A stretch of DNA of 64,000 nt, from positions 2,170,001-2,234,000 of the forward strand of contig NZ_CP070502.1 in NCBI RefSeq assembly GCF_018309085.1, written 5' to 3'. This stretch comes from Sporosarcina sp. Marseille-Q4063 (GTDB lineage Bacteria > Bacillota > Bacilli > Bacillales_A > Planococcaceae). This document shows positions 16,279 through 25,064 of this stretch, in pieces. The notes under the pieces were generated by a model. That model was given only the letters and a program-made list of their open reading frames with translations, ran no database searches and was not told the origin of the DNA. Numbering within the stretch: position 1 is the stretch's first letter; each line of letters begins with the position of its first letter. The translations under genes and the position numbers were made by a program.

Positions 16279-16394
16279 TTTGCTTGCACTTAGTGGGTGT
16301 TTGCTTGCACTCGGACGTGGTTTGCTTGCATTCGAACCACATTTGCTTGCACTAACTACTGGTTTGCTTGCACTCAATCCAATTTGCTTGCAAG
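16279..16394. repeat. 21-bp-period array R2, core TTTGCTTGCACT
   Basis: Six copies of TTTGCTTGCA(C/T)T (the last one ends AAG) start at 16279, 16300, 16321, 16342, 16363 and 16383. The 12-bp core is nearly invariant while the next nine bases differ every time: TAGTGGGTG, CGGACGTGG, CGAACCACA, AACTACTGG and so on. It begins about 20 bp after the pgeF stop codon. Confidence 0.85.
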
Positions 16395-16522
16395 TTGGGA
16401 CTTTTTGACCATTCATATTCCTCTTCAAATAATATTATTTCAATTAAAAAAATTGTATTAATTGGTAATCCCCCCGTGCTATACTATTTTTGTCTTATAG
16501 AAAAATTTGGGGGAGTCGCGAC

Positions 16523-17416
16523 GTGAAACGATTGATTGTATTGATGGCTATATTATTTATGGTGTTTAGCACGGCAGTAAATGCGGAAGAAGATTATGAA
16601 TGGATTGAAGGCGGGACGTCAGTAGACTTAGGGGATATGGCGACGATTGACCTTGATCCGGATTTCATCTTTCTAGACGGAAAAAACACGCAGCAAATGG
16701 CGGAGGACTACGGGGATTATGTTTCAGGTCTTGAAATCGGAAGCATTTTTTCAATGGACGAATCTCAAACCTGGTCAGTTTTTTTCGATTATGAAGAAAT
16801 CGGTCATATTAAAGATGCTGCAAAGGAAAAGATTGATGCCAAAGCTTTATTAAAAAGCTATAAAGACGGCGCCGAAGAAGACAATAAAACCCGTGAACCC
16901 GGTGAACGATTCTATGTAACCGGTTGGGATATCGAACCGCATTATGATGAAGAAACGCATAGACTCACATGGTCTTTATTGCTTGAAGACGAAAACAATG
17001 TAACTTTTCTAAACTATAATACCCTTCTATTAACAAGAGAAGGAAACATCTCAGTCGTTCTTGTGACCGACCCAGAAAATAGAGAAGCGGATAAGAAGAT
17101 GTTGAATGAACAAATTATGTCAAAGTTAGAAGTGACAGCTGGCAACAGATATGAAGACTTTGACAAGTCCACCGATAAAGTATCCGAACAAGGTTTGAAT
17201 GCTTTAATCTTGGGCGGTGCCGGTTTAGCTGTAGCCAAAAAAGTAGGGATTTTAGGGGTCATTCTGGTTTTCGCCAAAAAGTTCGGCGTGTTAATCGTAG
17301 CTGGTCTTGCAGCACTTTGGGGATTCATCAGAAAGAAGAAAAAGAAACCCATTTCATTTGAGCAAGAAGTGGTTGCAACAGAGGAAGACGAAGAAAAGGA
17401 TCCTTTGAATAAATAA
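16523..17416 (+). CDS. DUF2167 family exported/membrane protein
   Basis: 297 aa. A signal peptide (LIVLMAILFMVFSTAVNA) is followed by a soluble domain with SVDLGDMATIDLDPDFIFLD and FYVTGWDIEPHYDEETHRLTW, typical of DUF2167 (YfiI-like, COG4714) proteins. Near the C-terminus come two membrane stretches, LILGGAGLAVAKKVGILGVI and LIVAGLAALWGFI, and a basic cluster KKKKK. The start is GTG, 8 nt after GGGGGAG. An extended -10 (TGCTATACT) lies upstream. The function of the family is unknown. Confidence 0.85.
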   Translation: MKRLIVLMAILFMVFSTAVNAEEDYEWIEGGTSVDLGDMATIDLDPDFIFLDGKNTQQMAEDYGDYVSGLEIGSIFSMDESQTWSVFFDYEEIGHIKDAAKEKIDAKALLKSYKDGAEEDNKTREPGERFYVTGWDIEPHYDEETHRLTWSLLLEDENNVTFLNYNTLLLTREGNISVVLVTDPENREADKKMLNEQIMSKLEVTAGNRYEDFDKSTDKVSEQGLNALILGGAGLAVAKKVGILGVILVFAKKFGVLIVAGLAALWGFIRKKKKKPISFEQEVVATEEDEEKDPLNK

Positions 17417-17421
17417 AAAAG

Positions 17422-17467
17422 AAGCTTAGTCCTGCACGATCTAACCGTAACGGACTAAGCTTTTTTA
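17422..17467 (+). terminator. Bidirectional terminator between DUF2167 gene and mqo
   Basis: AAGCTTAGTCC / GGACTAAGCTT stem, 11 bp and perfect, with T's on the plus side and A's before it for the minus side. It serves both converging genes. Confidence 0.9.
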
Positions 17468-17471
17468 TATA

Positions 17472-18986
17472 TCAATTCGTAACTTTAACCCTAGTTTCTT
17501 CCTCCGAAGCTGCTTCCTTCAAACCCAACGTCTCAGCTGTCATATCATGAATCTCTTCCAGCAACTTCGGGTTTTGCCCGAGTGACACGCCGTATGAAGG
17601 AATCATTTCCTTAAGTTTCGGTTCCCACTCATTCACATGATCCGGGAAACATTTATTGAATATTTCAAGCATCACGTGAACCGCAGTTGATGCGCCTGGT
17701 GAGGCACCTAGTAACGCTGCAATCGATCCATCTTCAGCACTGACAACTTCTGTACCAAATTGAAGCGTCCCTTTGCCGCCCACAGTATCTTTAATAACTT
17801 GTACACGTTGACCTGCGACGACCAGATCCCAATCCTCGACTTTCGCATTCGGGATGAAATCTCGCAATTCTTCGATACGCTGTTCTTTCGACAACATGAC
17901 CTGTTCGATCAAGTACTTTGTCAACGACATCTCTTTCGCACCCGCCGCCAACATCGTCAGAACGTTATTCGGTTTTACCGAAGTGATTAAATCCATATTG
18001 GAACCGGTTTTCAAAAACTTCGGCGAGAAGCCAGCGAACGGTCCGAATAGCAATTCTTTTTTATCCTCGATAAATCTTGTGTCAAGATGCGGAACAGACA
18101 TCGGCGGCGCACCGACTTTAGCTTTTCCGTATACTTTTGCATGATGCTGTGCGGTGATGTCCGGATTATTGCATGATAAAAATATCCCGCTCACCGGGAA
18201 TCCGCCGATATGTTTTGATTCGGGAATGCCGGTTTTCTGCAGTAAATGAATACTCCCCCCGCCGCCGCCGATAAAGACGAATTTTGCTTTATGGCGTTCA
18301 AGTTTCCCGCTGCCGTTACGCACTTTTAATTCCCATGAGCCGTCTTCTGCGCGCTTTATATCTTCAACTTCATGCTTGTAATTCATATCAACGTTTTGAC
18401 CCTTTAAGTGGTCGAACAACATGCGTGTTAACGCACCAAAGTTAACGTCGGTTCCGGAGTCTATTTTGGTTGCAGCCATCGGTTCTTTCGACTTTCGATC
18501 TTGCATGATCAATGGAATCCATTCCATCAGCTTTTCTGGATCATCGGAAAACTCCATCCCTTGGAATAAAGGATTGCCTGTCAACGCTTCAAAACGTTTC
18601 TTCAAAAACGTTACATTATCTTCCCCTTGCACCATGCTCATATGCGGCAATGGCATGATGAATTCCTCTGGATTACTGATTAGCCCGCTGTTTACAAGAT
18701 AAGACCAAAACTGCATGGACAGCTGAAACTGCTCATTGATTTTGACAGCTTTGCTAATATCCATTGTCCCGTCCGGCTTTTCTGACGTATAGTTCAGCTC
18801 GCATAATGCTGCGTGGCCTGTCCCCGCATTATTCCACTCATTGGAGCTTTCCTCGCCAGCGCTTACAAGTTTCTCAAAAACAGTAATCTTCCAGTCAGGT
18901 GCCAATTCTTTCAAGAGCGTCCCCAAAGTCGCGCTCATGATCCCGGCGCCTATTAAAATAATATCTGTTGTATTTTCTTTGCTCAT
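17472..18986 (-). CDS. mqo: Malate:quinone oxidoreductase
   Basis: Peripheral membrane FAD enzyme that oxidises malate to oxaloacetate and passes electrons to menaquinone. 504 aa, the usual length. Seen: the N-terminal FAD motif [50 protein letters not shown] and the C-terminal [16 protein letters not shown]. Start chosen at the ATG 9 nt after GGAG; an ATG five codons upstream has no site. With the malic enzyme and isocitrate lyase nearby it fits growth on C4 or C2 acids. Confidence 0.96.
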   Translation of the reverse strand: MSKENTTDIILIGAGIMSATLGTLLKELAPDWKITVFEKLVSAGEESSNEWNNAGTGHAALCELNYTSEKPDGTMDISKAVKINEQFQLSMQFWSYLVNSGLISNPEEFIMPLPHMSMVQGEDNVTFLKKRFEALTGNPLFQGMEFSDDPEKLMEWIPLIMQDRKSKEPMAATKIDSGTDVNFGALTRMLFDHLKGQNVDMNYKHEVEDIKRAEDGSWELKVRNGSGKLERHKAKFVFIGGGGGSIHLLQKTGIPESKHIGGFPVSGIFLSCNNPDITAQHHAKVYGKAKVGAPPMSVPHLDTRFIEDKKELLFGPFAGFSPKFLKTGSNMDLITSVKPNNVLTMLAAGAKEMSLTKYLIEQVMLSKEQRIEELRDFIPNAKVEDWDLVVAGQRVQVIKDTVGGKGTLQFGTEVVSAEDGSIAALLGASPGASTAVHVMLEIFNKCFPDHVNEWEPKLKEMIPSYGVSLGQNPKLLEEIHDMTAETLGLKEAASEEETRVKVTN

Positions 18987-19182
18987 TTTCACCGTCTCCA
19001 TACTTTGATTTTTTAAAGAGATGGAGACATACCCCCCATCATGAACTTTTTTCTCCCCAGGACCCTATCAGAATCTATCGAAATTAATATTCTTATAATT
19101 ATATACTATTACTAATTATAGACCATTTGAGTCGGATTAAAAAGAGTGAAATTAGTCTAAGGGTTTTTGCACATCAAAACGA

Positions 19183-19719
19183 TTATTTAAAAACAGAAAC
19201 TTTTTTCAATAAAACACAAACCGGTAGCGCTATGATAATGCCTACAACGTTTTGAACTAAGTTTCCAGGAATAGATGCAACAGGGATAATCCAACTCCCA
19301 AAAAGAACCCGTTCACAAAGAAAGTAAACCGCTAACATAACTGGAATCGATACGATGGCAGCTAGCAGATTGAAAGACATACTGCTTCCCTTACGACCGT
19401 TCGACCAAGCAATTTTCCCAACGATATACCCTTGCAATCCGCGAGCCACAATGGTGAAAGGCGCCCATAATGTCCAACCAGATACCAAGTCGAATAACCC
19501 CATGCCGATCGCACCGGCAAGCGCACCTTTTTTAGGTCCGAATAAAATCGACGCGATAAAAAGCATGCCCGTTCCAAGATGCACCAACCCGCCATTTGCC
19601 GCGATTGGCAGTCTGATATTTAACGTAAGCGTTGCAACAAATACAAGCGCAATTAACATTGCTGTAATAATAAGATCAAAAGTCCGTAAATTCGAATAAC
19701 CCGCTGTTGTTGCTTTCAT
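19183..19719 (-). CDS. ECF transporter S component
   Basis: 178 aa, five to six membrane helices. LPIAANGGLVHLGTGMLFIA and FGPKKGALAGAIGMGLFDL are typical of S components of energy-coupling factor vitamin transporters (PF07155-like). No T or A component is in the window, so it would use the shared ECF module elsewhere. The substrate is unknown and no riboswitch was recognised upstream. GAGGT stands before the ATG. Confidence 0.85.
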   Translation of the reverse strand: MKATTAGYSNLRTFDLIITAMLIALVFVATLTLNIRLPIAANGGLVHLGTGMLFIASILFGPKKGALAGAIGMGLFDLVSGWTLWAPFTIVARGLQGYIVGKIAWSNGRKGSSMSFNLLAAIVSIPVMLAVYFLCERVLFGSWIIPVASIPGNLVQNVVGIIIALPVCVLLKKVSVFK

Positions 19720-19866
19720 AGTCGCATACCTCTTCCAAATCGTTTTTATTTAATCAATACTGATAACTTAGCACGGTGCTGGCATGTTTAAAAGTATCAA
19801 TCTACACTAAAACATAGGGGTCAGTTCGAAAAAAATGAGCGCACTAAAGTATGGACCGATTAAAAT

Positions 19867-19895
19867 AACCCGCTAAACTTGCTCTTTAGCGGGTT
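19867..19895 (-). terminator. Terminator of deoxyribosyltransferase-like gene
   Basis: AACCCGCTAAA / TTTAGCGGGTT perfect stem. The minus strand continues with ATTTTAAT. Confidence 0.85.
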
Positions 19896-19910
19896 GCATA
19901 TATATAATTT

Positions 19911-20336
19911 TTAGAACATTTCACCTGTATAAAAAGAACTCGGCAGTTTGGTGAAGTCATAGTCTTTAAGTTGTTCAAGCGTTAAGTTTGCGTGCGCACC
20001 TTCATGCACCATCAAGTTGCTGCTGATTTCATCGACGTGAACAAGAATGACTGGTTTATTGGAGCCATACGCGTACCCAAGCTCCCAAGCCGTACCGCTG
20101 TCCGAGTACATTCCGTGATAGATTCCCACCACGATTTCCGACCAATCAATGAATTTAACATCATTCCGAAAAGTCTCGATGGACCACTGTCGTCCGCCCG
20201 CCTCTAGATGATCATATTGGTTTTTCATTGGTGAAAAAACATTCAGTCCTTTTCCAATTAAAATATCCTCAACCTGATTAACGATTTCAATTTCCTTTTC
20301 GTTGAAAAAAGGACTTGCCAAATAAACTCGATACAT
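19911..20336 (-). CDS. Nucleoside 2-deoxyribosyltransferase family protein
   Basis: 141 aa. Motifs of the family: VYLASPFFNEKEIEIVNQVE at the N-terminus, a D-W-S-E-I segment DWSEIVVGIYHGMYSDSG, and GTAWELGYAYGSNKPVILVH, which holds the likely nucleophilic glutamate (WELG). It would transfer a deoxyribose between bases or hydrolyse a nucleotide. The start is ATG about 10 nt after GGAG; an upstream in-frame GTG overlaps the site. Monocistronic, with its own terminator. Confidence 0.85.
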   Translation of the reverse strand: MYRVYLASPFFNEKEIEIVNQVEDILIGKGLNVFSPMKNQYDHLEAGGRQWSIETFRNDVKFIDWSEIVVGIYHGMYSDSGTAWELGYAYGSNKPVILVHVDEISSNLMVHEGAHANLTLEQLKDYDFTKLPSSFYTGEMF

Positions 20337-20448
20337 GAACGCCACACTCCATTTTTATAATTAACTTCCTCGATAATTATCCTAGCATTTCTTTCGTCAA
20401 AGACCAATTGATACTGAGTTCGAGTACGACAGGAAATTGAAAAAGACC

Positions 20449-20478
20449 TTGTACATCCTACCGATTATCTACTATAAT
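20449..20478 (+). promoter_or_regulatory. SigA-type promoter of CBS-domain gene
   Basis: TTGTAC and TATAAT separated by 18 bp, about 65 bp before the start codon. Confidence 0.7.
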
Positions 20479-20545
20479 GAAAACAAGTTTAATATAATCG
20501 AAAGATTATAATTTTACAGAAAACTATTTTTTTGGAGGAATGACC

Positions 20546-21178
20546 ATGTATATTGGGGATTTATTGTTAAAAAGAATTGCTGTAGCGACTGTGAACAGCG
20601 ATAAAACGGTTGCGGAAGCATTGGCTAAGATCAATGACAGTGGTTATAGATCCGTGCCTGTCGTGGATGCGGATGATACTTATAGAGGTATGATTTATAA
20701 AATGGACCTGCTCGAATATCTTCTCGAGAAAAACGGTGACGAAAATGAATCAATCAGTCACTTAGTGAAACATCAAGATATTCATCTAGACGAGAACGTC
20801 TCGTTCTTAAATGCGCTACTTGAAATTAAAGCATTGCCGTTCATCAGCATCGTGAAAGACGGAAAGCTGACAGGGATACTTACGCACAATCAAGTTGAAA
20901 GCGTCTTAGAAGATGCATTCGGTCTGAAAACGGGCGGCATCAATATGACAGTCGCATCCTCGGAATCGTCAAGCACGCTAGAGAGATTGACCAAAACGTT
21001 GCGCGGTGAGCATATCGAAGGATTATTCACACTAGACAACGGTTCAGTACTCGCTAGACGAGTCGTCGTTACACTCAGAGGCGATAAAACTGATGAGGAA
21101 CTCGAGAAATTGCAAAACAAGCTGGACAAAAACGGGTTCACGATCTTACAAACGAATCGAATTGAGAAGCAATGGTGA
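20546..21178 (+). CDS. Tandem CBS-domain protein with ACT-like C-terminus
   Basis: 210 aa. Two CBS motifs fill residues 1-125 (VAEALAKINDSGYRSVPVVD and FLNALLEIKALPFISIVKDG). The C-terminal ~75 residues have an ACT-like beta-alpha pattern (VVTLRGDKTDEELEKL). This layout resembles CbpA of Listeria, a c-di-AMP binding protein, so nucleotide sensing is likely; the exact ligand is inference. GGAGGA lies 8 nt before the chosen ATG, whereas an ATG two codons earlier abuts the site. Confidence 0.85.
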   Translation: MYIGDLLLKRIAVATVNSDKTVAEALAKINDSGYRSVPVVDADDTYRGMIYKMDLLEYLLEKNGDENESISHLVKHQDIHLDENVSFLNALLEIKALPFISIVKDGKLTGILTHNQVESVLEDAFGLKTGGINMTVASSESSSTLERLTKTLRGEHIEGLFTLDNGSVLARRVVVTLRGDKTDEELEKLQNKLDKNGFTILQTNRIEKQW

Positions 21179-21252
21179 AGAAGAGGGAACTTCAGTAAAC
21201 CTCTTTTTCCGCAAACCGTTCAGATTGTGAAAGTGGTGAGTTAAAGCTGAAA

Positions 21253-21561
21253 ATGTTAAACAAAGTTCGAGAGGACTATAAAAAAAGTAAGTTGTTTTTT
21301 GTTATTAAAGCTCTTTTAACCCTATCTGCAATTTATTTCGCGGTTAGGGTCATATTTATATCTTCGTCTGTATTACCGAATTCGAATACCCTACCTGACA
21401 ATATGAATTTATTAATATTTGGTATGCTCTTTTCTTTAGGATTATCTAGCCTTGTTAAGGTTGTTGAAATGCTAGTTTACAAGAAAAAAGAATACTTTAT
21501 ATTACAGCTTTTAAATACAATTTTCGTTCTTGGTGTATCCGTATTTATATTGTGGACATAA
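21253..21561 (+). CDS. Small membrane protein, DUF3953-like
   Basis: 102 aa with three hydrophobic segments (VIKALLTLSAIYFAVRVIFI, NLLIFGMLFSLGLSSLVKVV and ILQLLNTIFVLGVSVFILWT). There is no catalytic signature. A weak GGTGAG is found 13 nt before ATG. It is separated from the next small gene by MITE copy A. It probably belongs to a cluster of small envelope proteins. Confidence 0.65.
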   Translation: MLNKVREDYKKSKLFFVIKALLTLSAIYFAVRVIFISSSVLPNSNTLPDNMNLLIFGMLFSLGLSSLVKVVEMLVYKKKEYFILQLLNTIFVLGVSVFILWT

Positions 21562-21588
21562 AGTTAATTATGAACAAGCGAATATGTC

Positions 21589-21733
21589 GGTACCTGTGCA
21601 CGGTGCAGTTATAACAATTCACTAGTTCGAGTAAACATACATAGAAGTGTCTACAAATCCTATGTAATGAACTTCCTCTTTTCACTTTATGCAATTGTAG
21701 TGTATTGTCAAAATAGTGTCTTGCACAGGTACC
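21589..21733 (+). mobile_element. GGTACC MITE-like element, copy A
   Basis: 145 bp, ends GGTACCTGTGCA... and ...CTTGCACAGGTACC, with the internal conserved block TTATGCAATTGTAGTGTATT. Same family as copies at 22112, 24912, 54159 and 56454. No open frame of its own. It lies between two small membrane-protein genes. Confidence 0.85.
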
Positions 21734-21798
21734 TAAAATTTAGATCATTTTTCCGCAAACGGGCCAGGTTGTGGAACACAAAGGAAGGGGGAGAAAAA

Positions 21799-22086
21799 AT
21801 GGGTGGCAAAAGAAAATTTGGAGCCATAATTTTAGCAAGCGTTATTGTAATATCTGGAGTATTTTTGTATTTGCAAAAGGAGCCATATAGTACAGAGTTG
21901 GTTTTGAACTCTTTGTGGGAAAATTATGAAGTACAAAGCACCCAAATTGGCGTTACTGATCCAGTTATAACGATAGATGTATACGATAAAAATGATATAT
22001 CCGAAGTGGAAAAGTTTTTAAAAGCCAACTTGTCTAAAGATGACTTGAAAAAATATGAAATCGAAGTATTCTCTCGTTGGTCATGA
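21799..22086 (+). CDS. Small exported/anchored protein between two MITE copies
   Basis: 95 aa. Positively charged N-terminus MGGKRK then a membrane anchor (FGAIILASVIVISGVFLYL). The rest is soluble and acidic, ending VFSRWS. AAGGAAGGGGGAG gives a strong site for this ATG; an upstream extension of the open frame is MITE sequence. The family was not recognised. It lies between two direct copies of the 145-bp element. Confidence 0.7.
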   Translation: MGGKRKFGAIILASVIVISGVFLYLQKEPYSTELVLNSLWENYEVQSTQIGVTDPVITIDVYDKNDISEVEKFLKANLSKDDLKKYEIEVFSRWS

Positions 22087-22111
22087 ATCCTGTTGTGAAA
22101 CCAATTGTGTC

Positions 22112-22256
22112 GGTACCTGTGCAAGGTGCAATTATAACAATTCATGGTCTTGGGTAAAAATACGTGAAGGTATCTACAAAACCTATATAACGGCCATACT
22201 ATTTTTGCATTATGCAATTGTAGTGTATTGTCAAAATAGTTTCTTGCACAGGTACC
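22112..22256 (+). mobile_element. GGTACC MITE-like element, copy B
   Basis: 145 bp, both 14-bp ends GGTACCTGTGCAAG / CTTGCACAGGTACC perfect. Same orientation as copy A, 523 bp apart start to start. Begins 25 bp after a stop codon. Confidence 0.9.
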
Positions 22257-22293
22257 TAAAATAATTACGGGTACCTATTACAGAGGTGATTTT

Positions 22294-22863
22294 TTGAAAA
22301 GATTTTTTCTTTTAATAATTGCTTTGTCTTTAATGATTTCACTATTGGGATGCGGTTCCAATGTTCAAAGTGGTATTAAAGGCTATGATGACGATGATAT
22401 TGCGGCAATTGTGAAAGGCAAAGAAATTACAATAGGTGATTTGCGATTATTGTATCCAGATGATGAGGTGTTGGAAAATATTGAAGGGGCTGTAAAACTC
22501 GATTTAATGTTGCAGGAAGCTAAAAGAATGGATATAGATGTGTCCGATAACATAGATCAGCAAACCGAAACGATGTTAATGCTTCCTTTTAGAGATAAAG
22601 AAGATCCATTTGGAAAATCCATGCGTGAGTTTATCGAATCGCAGGCTCAAAAGTTAAGTATGGACCCTGAAGAATATTATAGGAAGTACGTGGAAATCAG
22701 GAGTGAACAAATTGCGTATATGGATGCTTACGCATTAGAAATGTTTGGCGAACCCGACGCTTATAACGAGGATGGATTAGAGGTATACAATGAAAAAGCA
22801 AATGACTTTTTGCATGAATTAGTAAAAGAACATGAGAAGGACATTGAAATCCTAATCAAGTAG
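22294..22863 (+). CDS. Lipoprotein, SurA/PrsA-like N-domain only
   Basis: 189 aa. The lipobox is visible as ISLLGCGS after a hydrophobic signal, so the cysteine near residue 20 would be lipidated. The following region (AIVKGKEITIGDLRLLYPDD) is like the N-terminal domain of peptidyl-prolyl isomerase chaperones such as PrsA, but no parvulin domain is present. TTG start with GAGGTGA 5 nt upstream. It may be a chaperone-like lipoprotein; the role is inferred. Confidence 0.8.
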   Translation: MKRFFLLIIALSLMISLLGCGSNVQSGIKGYDDDDIAAIVKGKEITIGDLRLLYPDDEVLENIEGAVKLDLMLQEAKRMDIDVSDNIDQQTETMLMLPFRDKEDPFGKSMREFIESQAQKLSMDPEEYYRKYVEIRSEQIAYMDAYALEMFGEPDAYNEDGLEVYNEKANDFLHELVKEHEKDIEILIK

Positions 22864-22909
22864 TACTGAATGACAATCAGGATTTATAATCTGCGACGGG
22901 ATAGACAAC

Positions 22910-23332
22910 TTAATCATACTTAGCAAATTTAATTAATTTCTCAAGTTCCCTCTCAGATATATGTCGACGGGAATAAGACAAAACACTATAGTCAGCACTT
23001 TTATCCCCTGGTATACGAATGGTCATACGAATTAACTTGTAAGGCGGGCCATGCGCTCCCTCGAACCCGATGACTCTTAATGTAACGTCATATTGAACGT
23101 TTCTAGAGACGATTTTTTCTATTCTTTCAAATTCGAATAACTGATTATCACCGTGATTACTCATGATATCAAGGATTGTTCCGCCAAGGCTTCTTAGAAA
23201 CGCCCTTTCCATTAAACTCGGGACTTGATCCTGGGGGATTACCTCGGTCTTTGTCTCGGCTTCCGTTGTTGTTCCACCAAAACCAAGTAAAAGAAAAGCG
23301 AAAATGGATAAGGAAAGTAAAATCCTATTCAT
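22910..23332 (-). CDS. Secreted DUF3888-like protein
   Basis: 140 aa with an N-terminal signal peptide (ILLSLSIFAFLLLGFGGTTTEAE). The segment FEGAHGPPYKLIRMTIRI matches the conserved core of DUF3888 proteins. It is exported, probably soluble, and of unknown function. It converges with the lipoprotein gene upstream on the map. Confidence 0.75.
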   Translation of the reverse strand: MNRILLSLSIFAFLLLGFGGTTTEAETKTEVIPQDQVPSLMERAFLRSLGGTILDIMSNHGDNQLFEFERIEKIVSRNVQYDVTLRVIGFEGAHGPPYKLIRMTIRIPGDKSADYSVLSYSRRHISERELEKLIKFAKYD

Positions 23333-23407
23333 TAATACACCACCTTTTTAAAAGATATAATTCCCTTAATGATGAAGATTATCCTTGTATCGGGTAGGAG
23401 GAAATGC

Positions 23408-23584
23408 ATGACTAAATATCAAAAGACTTCTATTTTCATTGCGATTACAGTGCTCATTTTCTTTTTAGTATTATCCTTAATTACAAATCAGTGGGGATTC
23501 TTATTATGGAGTTTTTTGCCTGTTTTTATAGTTTTGATGACTACGTTTTCCACTAAGATTGACAAGAAAAATACTGGAAGATGA
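23408..23584 (+). CDS. 58-residue membrane protein
   Basis: Two short hydrophobic helices (TSIFIAITVLIFFLVLSLI and FLLWSFLPVFIVLMTTF) and a basic tail KIDKKNTGR. AGGAGG lies 7 nt before the chosen ATG. No family recognised. Confidence 0.65.
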   Translation: MTKYQKTSIFIAITVLIFFLVLSLITNQWGFLLWSFLPVFIVLMTTFSTKIDKKNTGR

Positions 23585-23784
23585 AAGGTTTTATTCATCG
23601 TCGGGCATGTTTGCGGAAGATTATAATCATGTTCCCTTGCTGCAAAGGCAGAGGAATCAGACTTTTTCTTTTATTTGGCGGTAATCAATCCGTTTTCTTT
23701 TTTATTTCCAAATGAATAACTTCGTTTATTAATATAGTGCAATAACATATTGACACGCCATTTTTTCTCTGATAGATTATATAA

Positions 23785-24052
23785 AAGTCTATGACGAGAA
23801 AAAGTACGAAAAGACCCCTGTTCTCCAGAGAGTCGGCACTTGGTGAAAGTCGATGAACAGCCCTTATCCGAAAATCATCTCCGAGATGCAAAGCTGAGAA
23901 TGGTAAGCTTTGACGGATTTCCGCCGTTATACTGGAGGACGTATGATTGTACGTTGATGAGAGCCGCTTGTTTCTTTTTTAGAAACCCGCGGAATTATGG
24001 GTGGTAACGCGAGCACAAACTCGTCCCTTTTTATAAGGGGCGAGTTTTTTAA
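23785..24052 (+). promoter_or_regulatory. T-box leader, isoleucine specifier
   Basis: Seen in order: an AGTA element in AAAAAGTACG, a distal stem I with CAGAGAGTCGG and TGGTGAAAGTCGATGAACAG, the specifier region CCGAAAATCATCTCCGAG, a T-box GGGTGGTAACGCG, and a terminator AACTCGTCCC / GGGGCGAG with six T's. The codon ATC, followed by the usual A, is the best specifier, hence tRNA-Ile. The T-box TGGT fits a tRNA ending ACCA, as expected for tRNA-Ile. The leader ends about 20 bp before a YitT-family membrane protein, not an aminoacyl-tRNA synthetase. Confidence 0.88.
24018..24052 (+). terminator. T-box regulated terminator
   Basis: AAACTCGTCCC, loop TTTTTATAA, GGGGCGAGTTTTTT. Its 5' arm follows directly on the antiterminator sequence. 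Confidence 0.85.
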
Positions 24053-24075
24053 TTTTTAGAAGAGGGGTTTTGCTA

Positions 24076-24891
24076 ATGAAGAATTTAGTTGTTGTTCTAG
24101 GGTCGTTGATCGTTGCATTTGCGTTTAACTGCTTTCTGGTTCCGTTCGGGATCTTGAGTAGCGGTATTAGCGGAATCGCCATCTTACTCGGGTTACTCAC
24201 CCCATTTAACACTGGTGTCTTGAATTTCTTACTTAACTTGCCTTTACTAGTTTTAGGCTATTACAAACTCGGAAAAACCATCACGATCAACACTTTGGTC
24301 TGCGTCGCTTCACTATCTGCATTTTTATATATAATACCGGAGGTCGCGATCACGGACAATATGCTGTTATCGACCGTTTTCGGCGGAGGAATCGGTGGTC
24401 TTGGCGTCGGTCTTATCCTAAAGTATTCAGGAACTTCCGGCGGCTTGGACATTATCGCGATCATCGTTTCCCGTGCAAGTTCTTTCAGCATCGGACTTCT
24501 TCTCACGGGCATGAACGGCATCATCGTTCTCATCTCAGGCTTCATCTTCGACTGGGAAATTGCGCTCTATACAATGCTGTCTATTTACATAACAGGTAAA
24601 ATGATCGACACCGTCTTCACAGATCACGTTAAACTGACAATGCAAATCGTCACAACAAAAGGGCAAGAAATACGCGAGGAGCTAATCACATCCATTTACC
24701 GTGGAATTACGATGTCAGAGGGATATGGTGGTTACACACAAGAAAAGAAAGACATTTTGATGATGGTCCTCACACGTTACGAAACACTGCACGTCAAAGA
24801 CATTGTCCGAAAACATGATGAAAATGCGTTTATTAACATGTATGAAACCGTCGAGGTCGACGGGAAATTCCACAGAAATATAGAAGCTTAA
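24076..24891 (+). CDS. YitT family membrane protein (DUF161 + DUF2179) under a T-box
   Basis: 271 aa. The N-terminal ~190 residues have five to six membrane helices with the YitT pattern (LVPFGILSSGISGIAILL and GGGIGGLGVGLILKYSGTSGG, then DIIAIIV). The C-terminal ~80 residues form the cytosolic DUF2179 domain (YRGITMSEGYGGYTQEKKDI and DENAFINMYETVEVDG). The function of the family is not established. The isoleucine-type T-box suggests expression when charged tRNA-Ile is low, and hence a role in isoleucine or branched-chain amino acid supply or uptake, which is inference. Start chosen at ATG, 9 nt from AGAGGGG. Confidence 0.9.
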   Translation: MKNLVVVLGSLIVAFAFNCFLVPFGILSSGISGIAILLGLLTPFNTGVLNFLLNLPLLVLGYYKLGKTITINTLVCVASLSAFLYIIPEVAITDNMLLSTVFGGGIGGLGVGLILKYSGTSGGLDIIAIIVSRASSFSIGLLLTGMNGIIVLISGFIFDWEIALYTMLSIYITGKMIDTVFTDHVKLTMQIVTTKGQEIREELITSIYRGITMSEGYGGYTQEKKDILMMVLTRYETLHVKDIVRKHDENAFINMYETVEVDGKFHRNIEA

Positions 24892-24911
24892 AATTTTGAA
24901 GGTACTTTGGA

Positions 24912-25057
24912 GGTACCTGTGCAAGGTGCAATAATGATAATTCCATGACTTGGATAAAAATACACTGGGCTATCAACAAAGCGTTATAAAATGCGCTTGC
25001 CCTTCTCACTTTATACAATTGTCGTGTATTTTCAGATTAGTTTCTTGCACAGGTACC
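24912..25057 (+). mobile_element. GGTACC MITE-like element, copy C
   Basis: 146 bp, intact 14-bp terminal inverted repeats. It begins 20 bp after the YitT stop codon and ends just before a broken C-terminus of a YitT paralogue. Confidence 0.9.
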
Positions 25058-25064
25058 TAAAAAA

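Noticed and set aside
16279..16394. Possible CRISPR array (regular repeats with variable spacers)
   Set aside because: The core is only 12 bp and the variable part 9 bp; CRISPR repeats and spacers are over 20 bp each, and no cas gene is in the window.
16198..16428. Minus-strand frame with a seven-residue ASK repeat through array R2
   Set aside because: No ribosome-binding site; the pattern is the direct result of the 21-bp period, and other arrays shift frame.
19720..19910. Riboswitch upstream of the ECF S component
   Set aside because: No known riboswitch motif could be matched in the short leader.
21589..21733. MITE copies considered as structured regulatory RNAs or riboswitches
   Set aside because: They occur in both orientations, after and before unrelated genes, with identical ends, so repeat elements fit better; an RNA role of some copies is not excluded.
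23785..24052. T-box assigned to threonine or asparagine codons in the same loop (AAT, TCA)
   Set aside because: Only ATC is followed by the conserved A in the specifier position; the other readings break the usual spacing.
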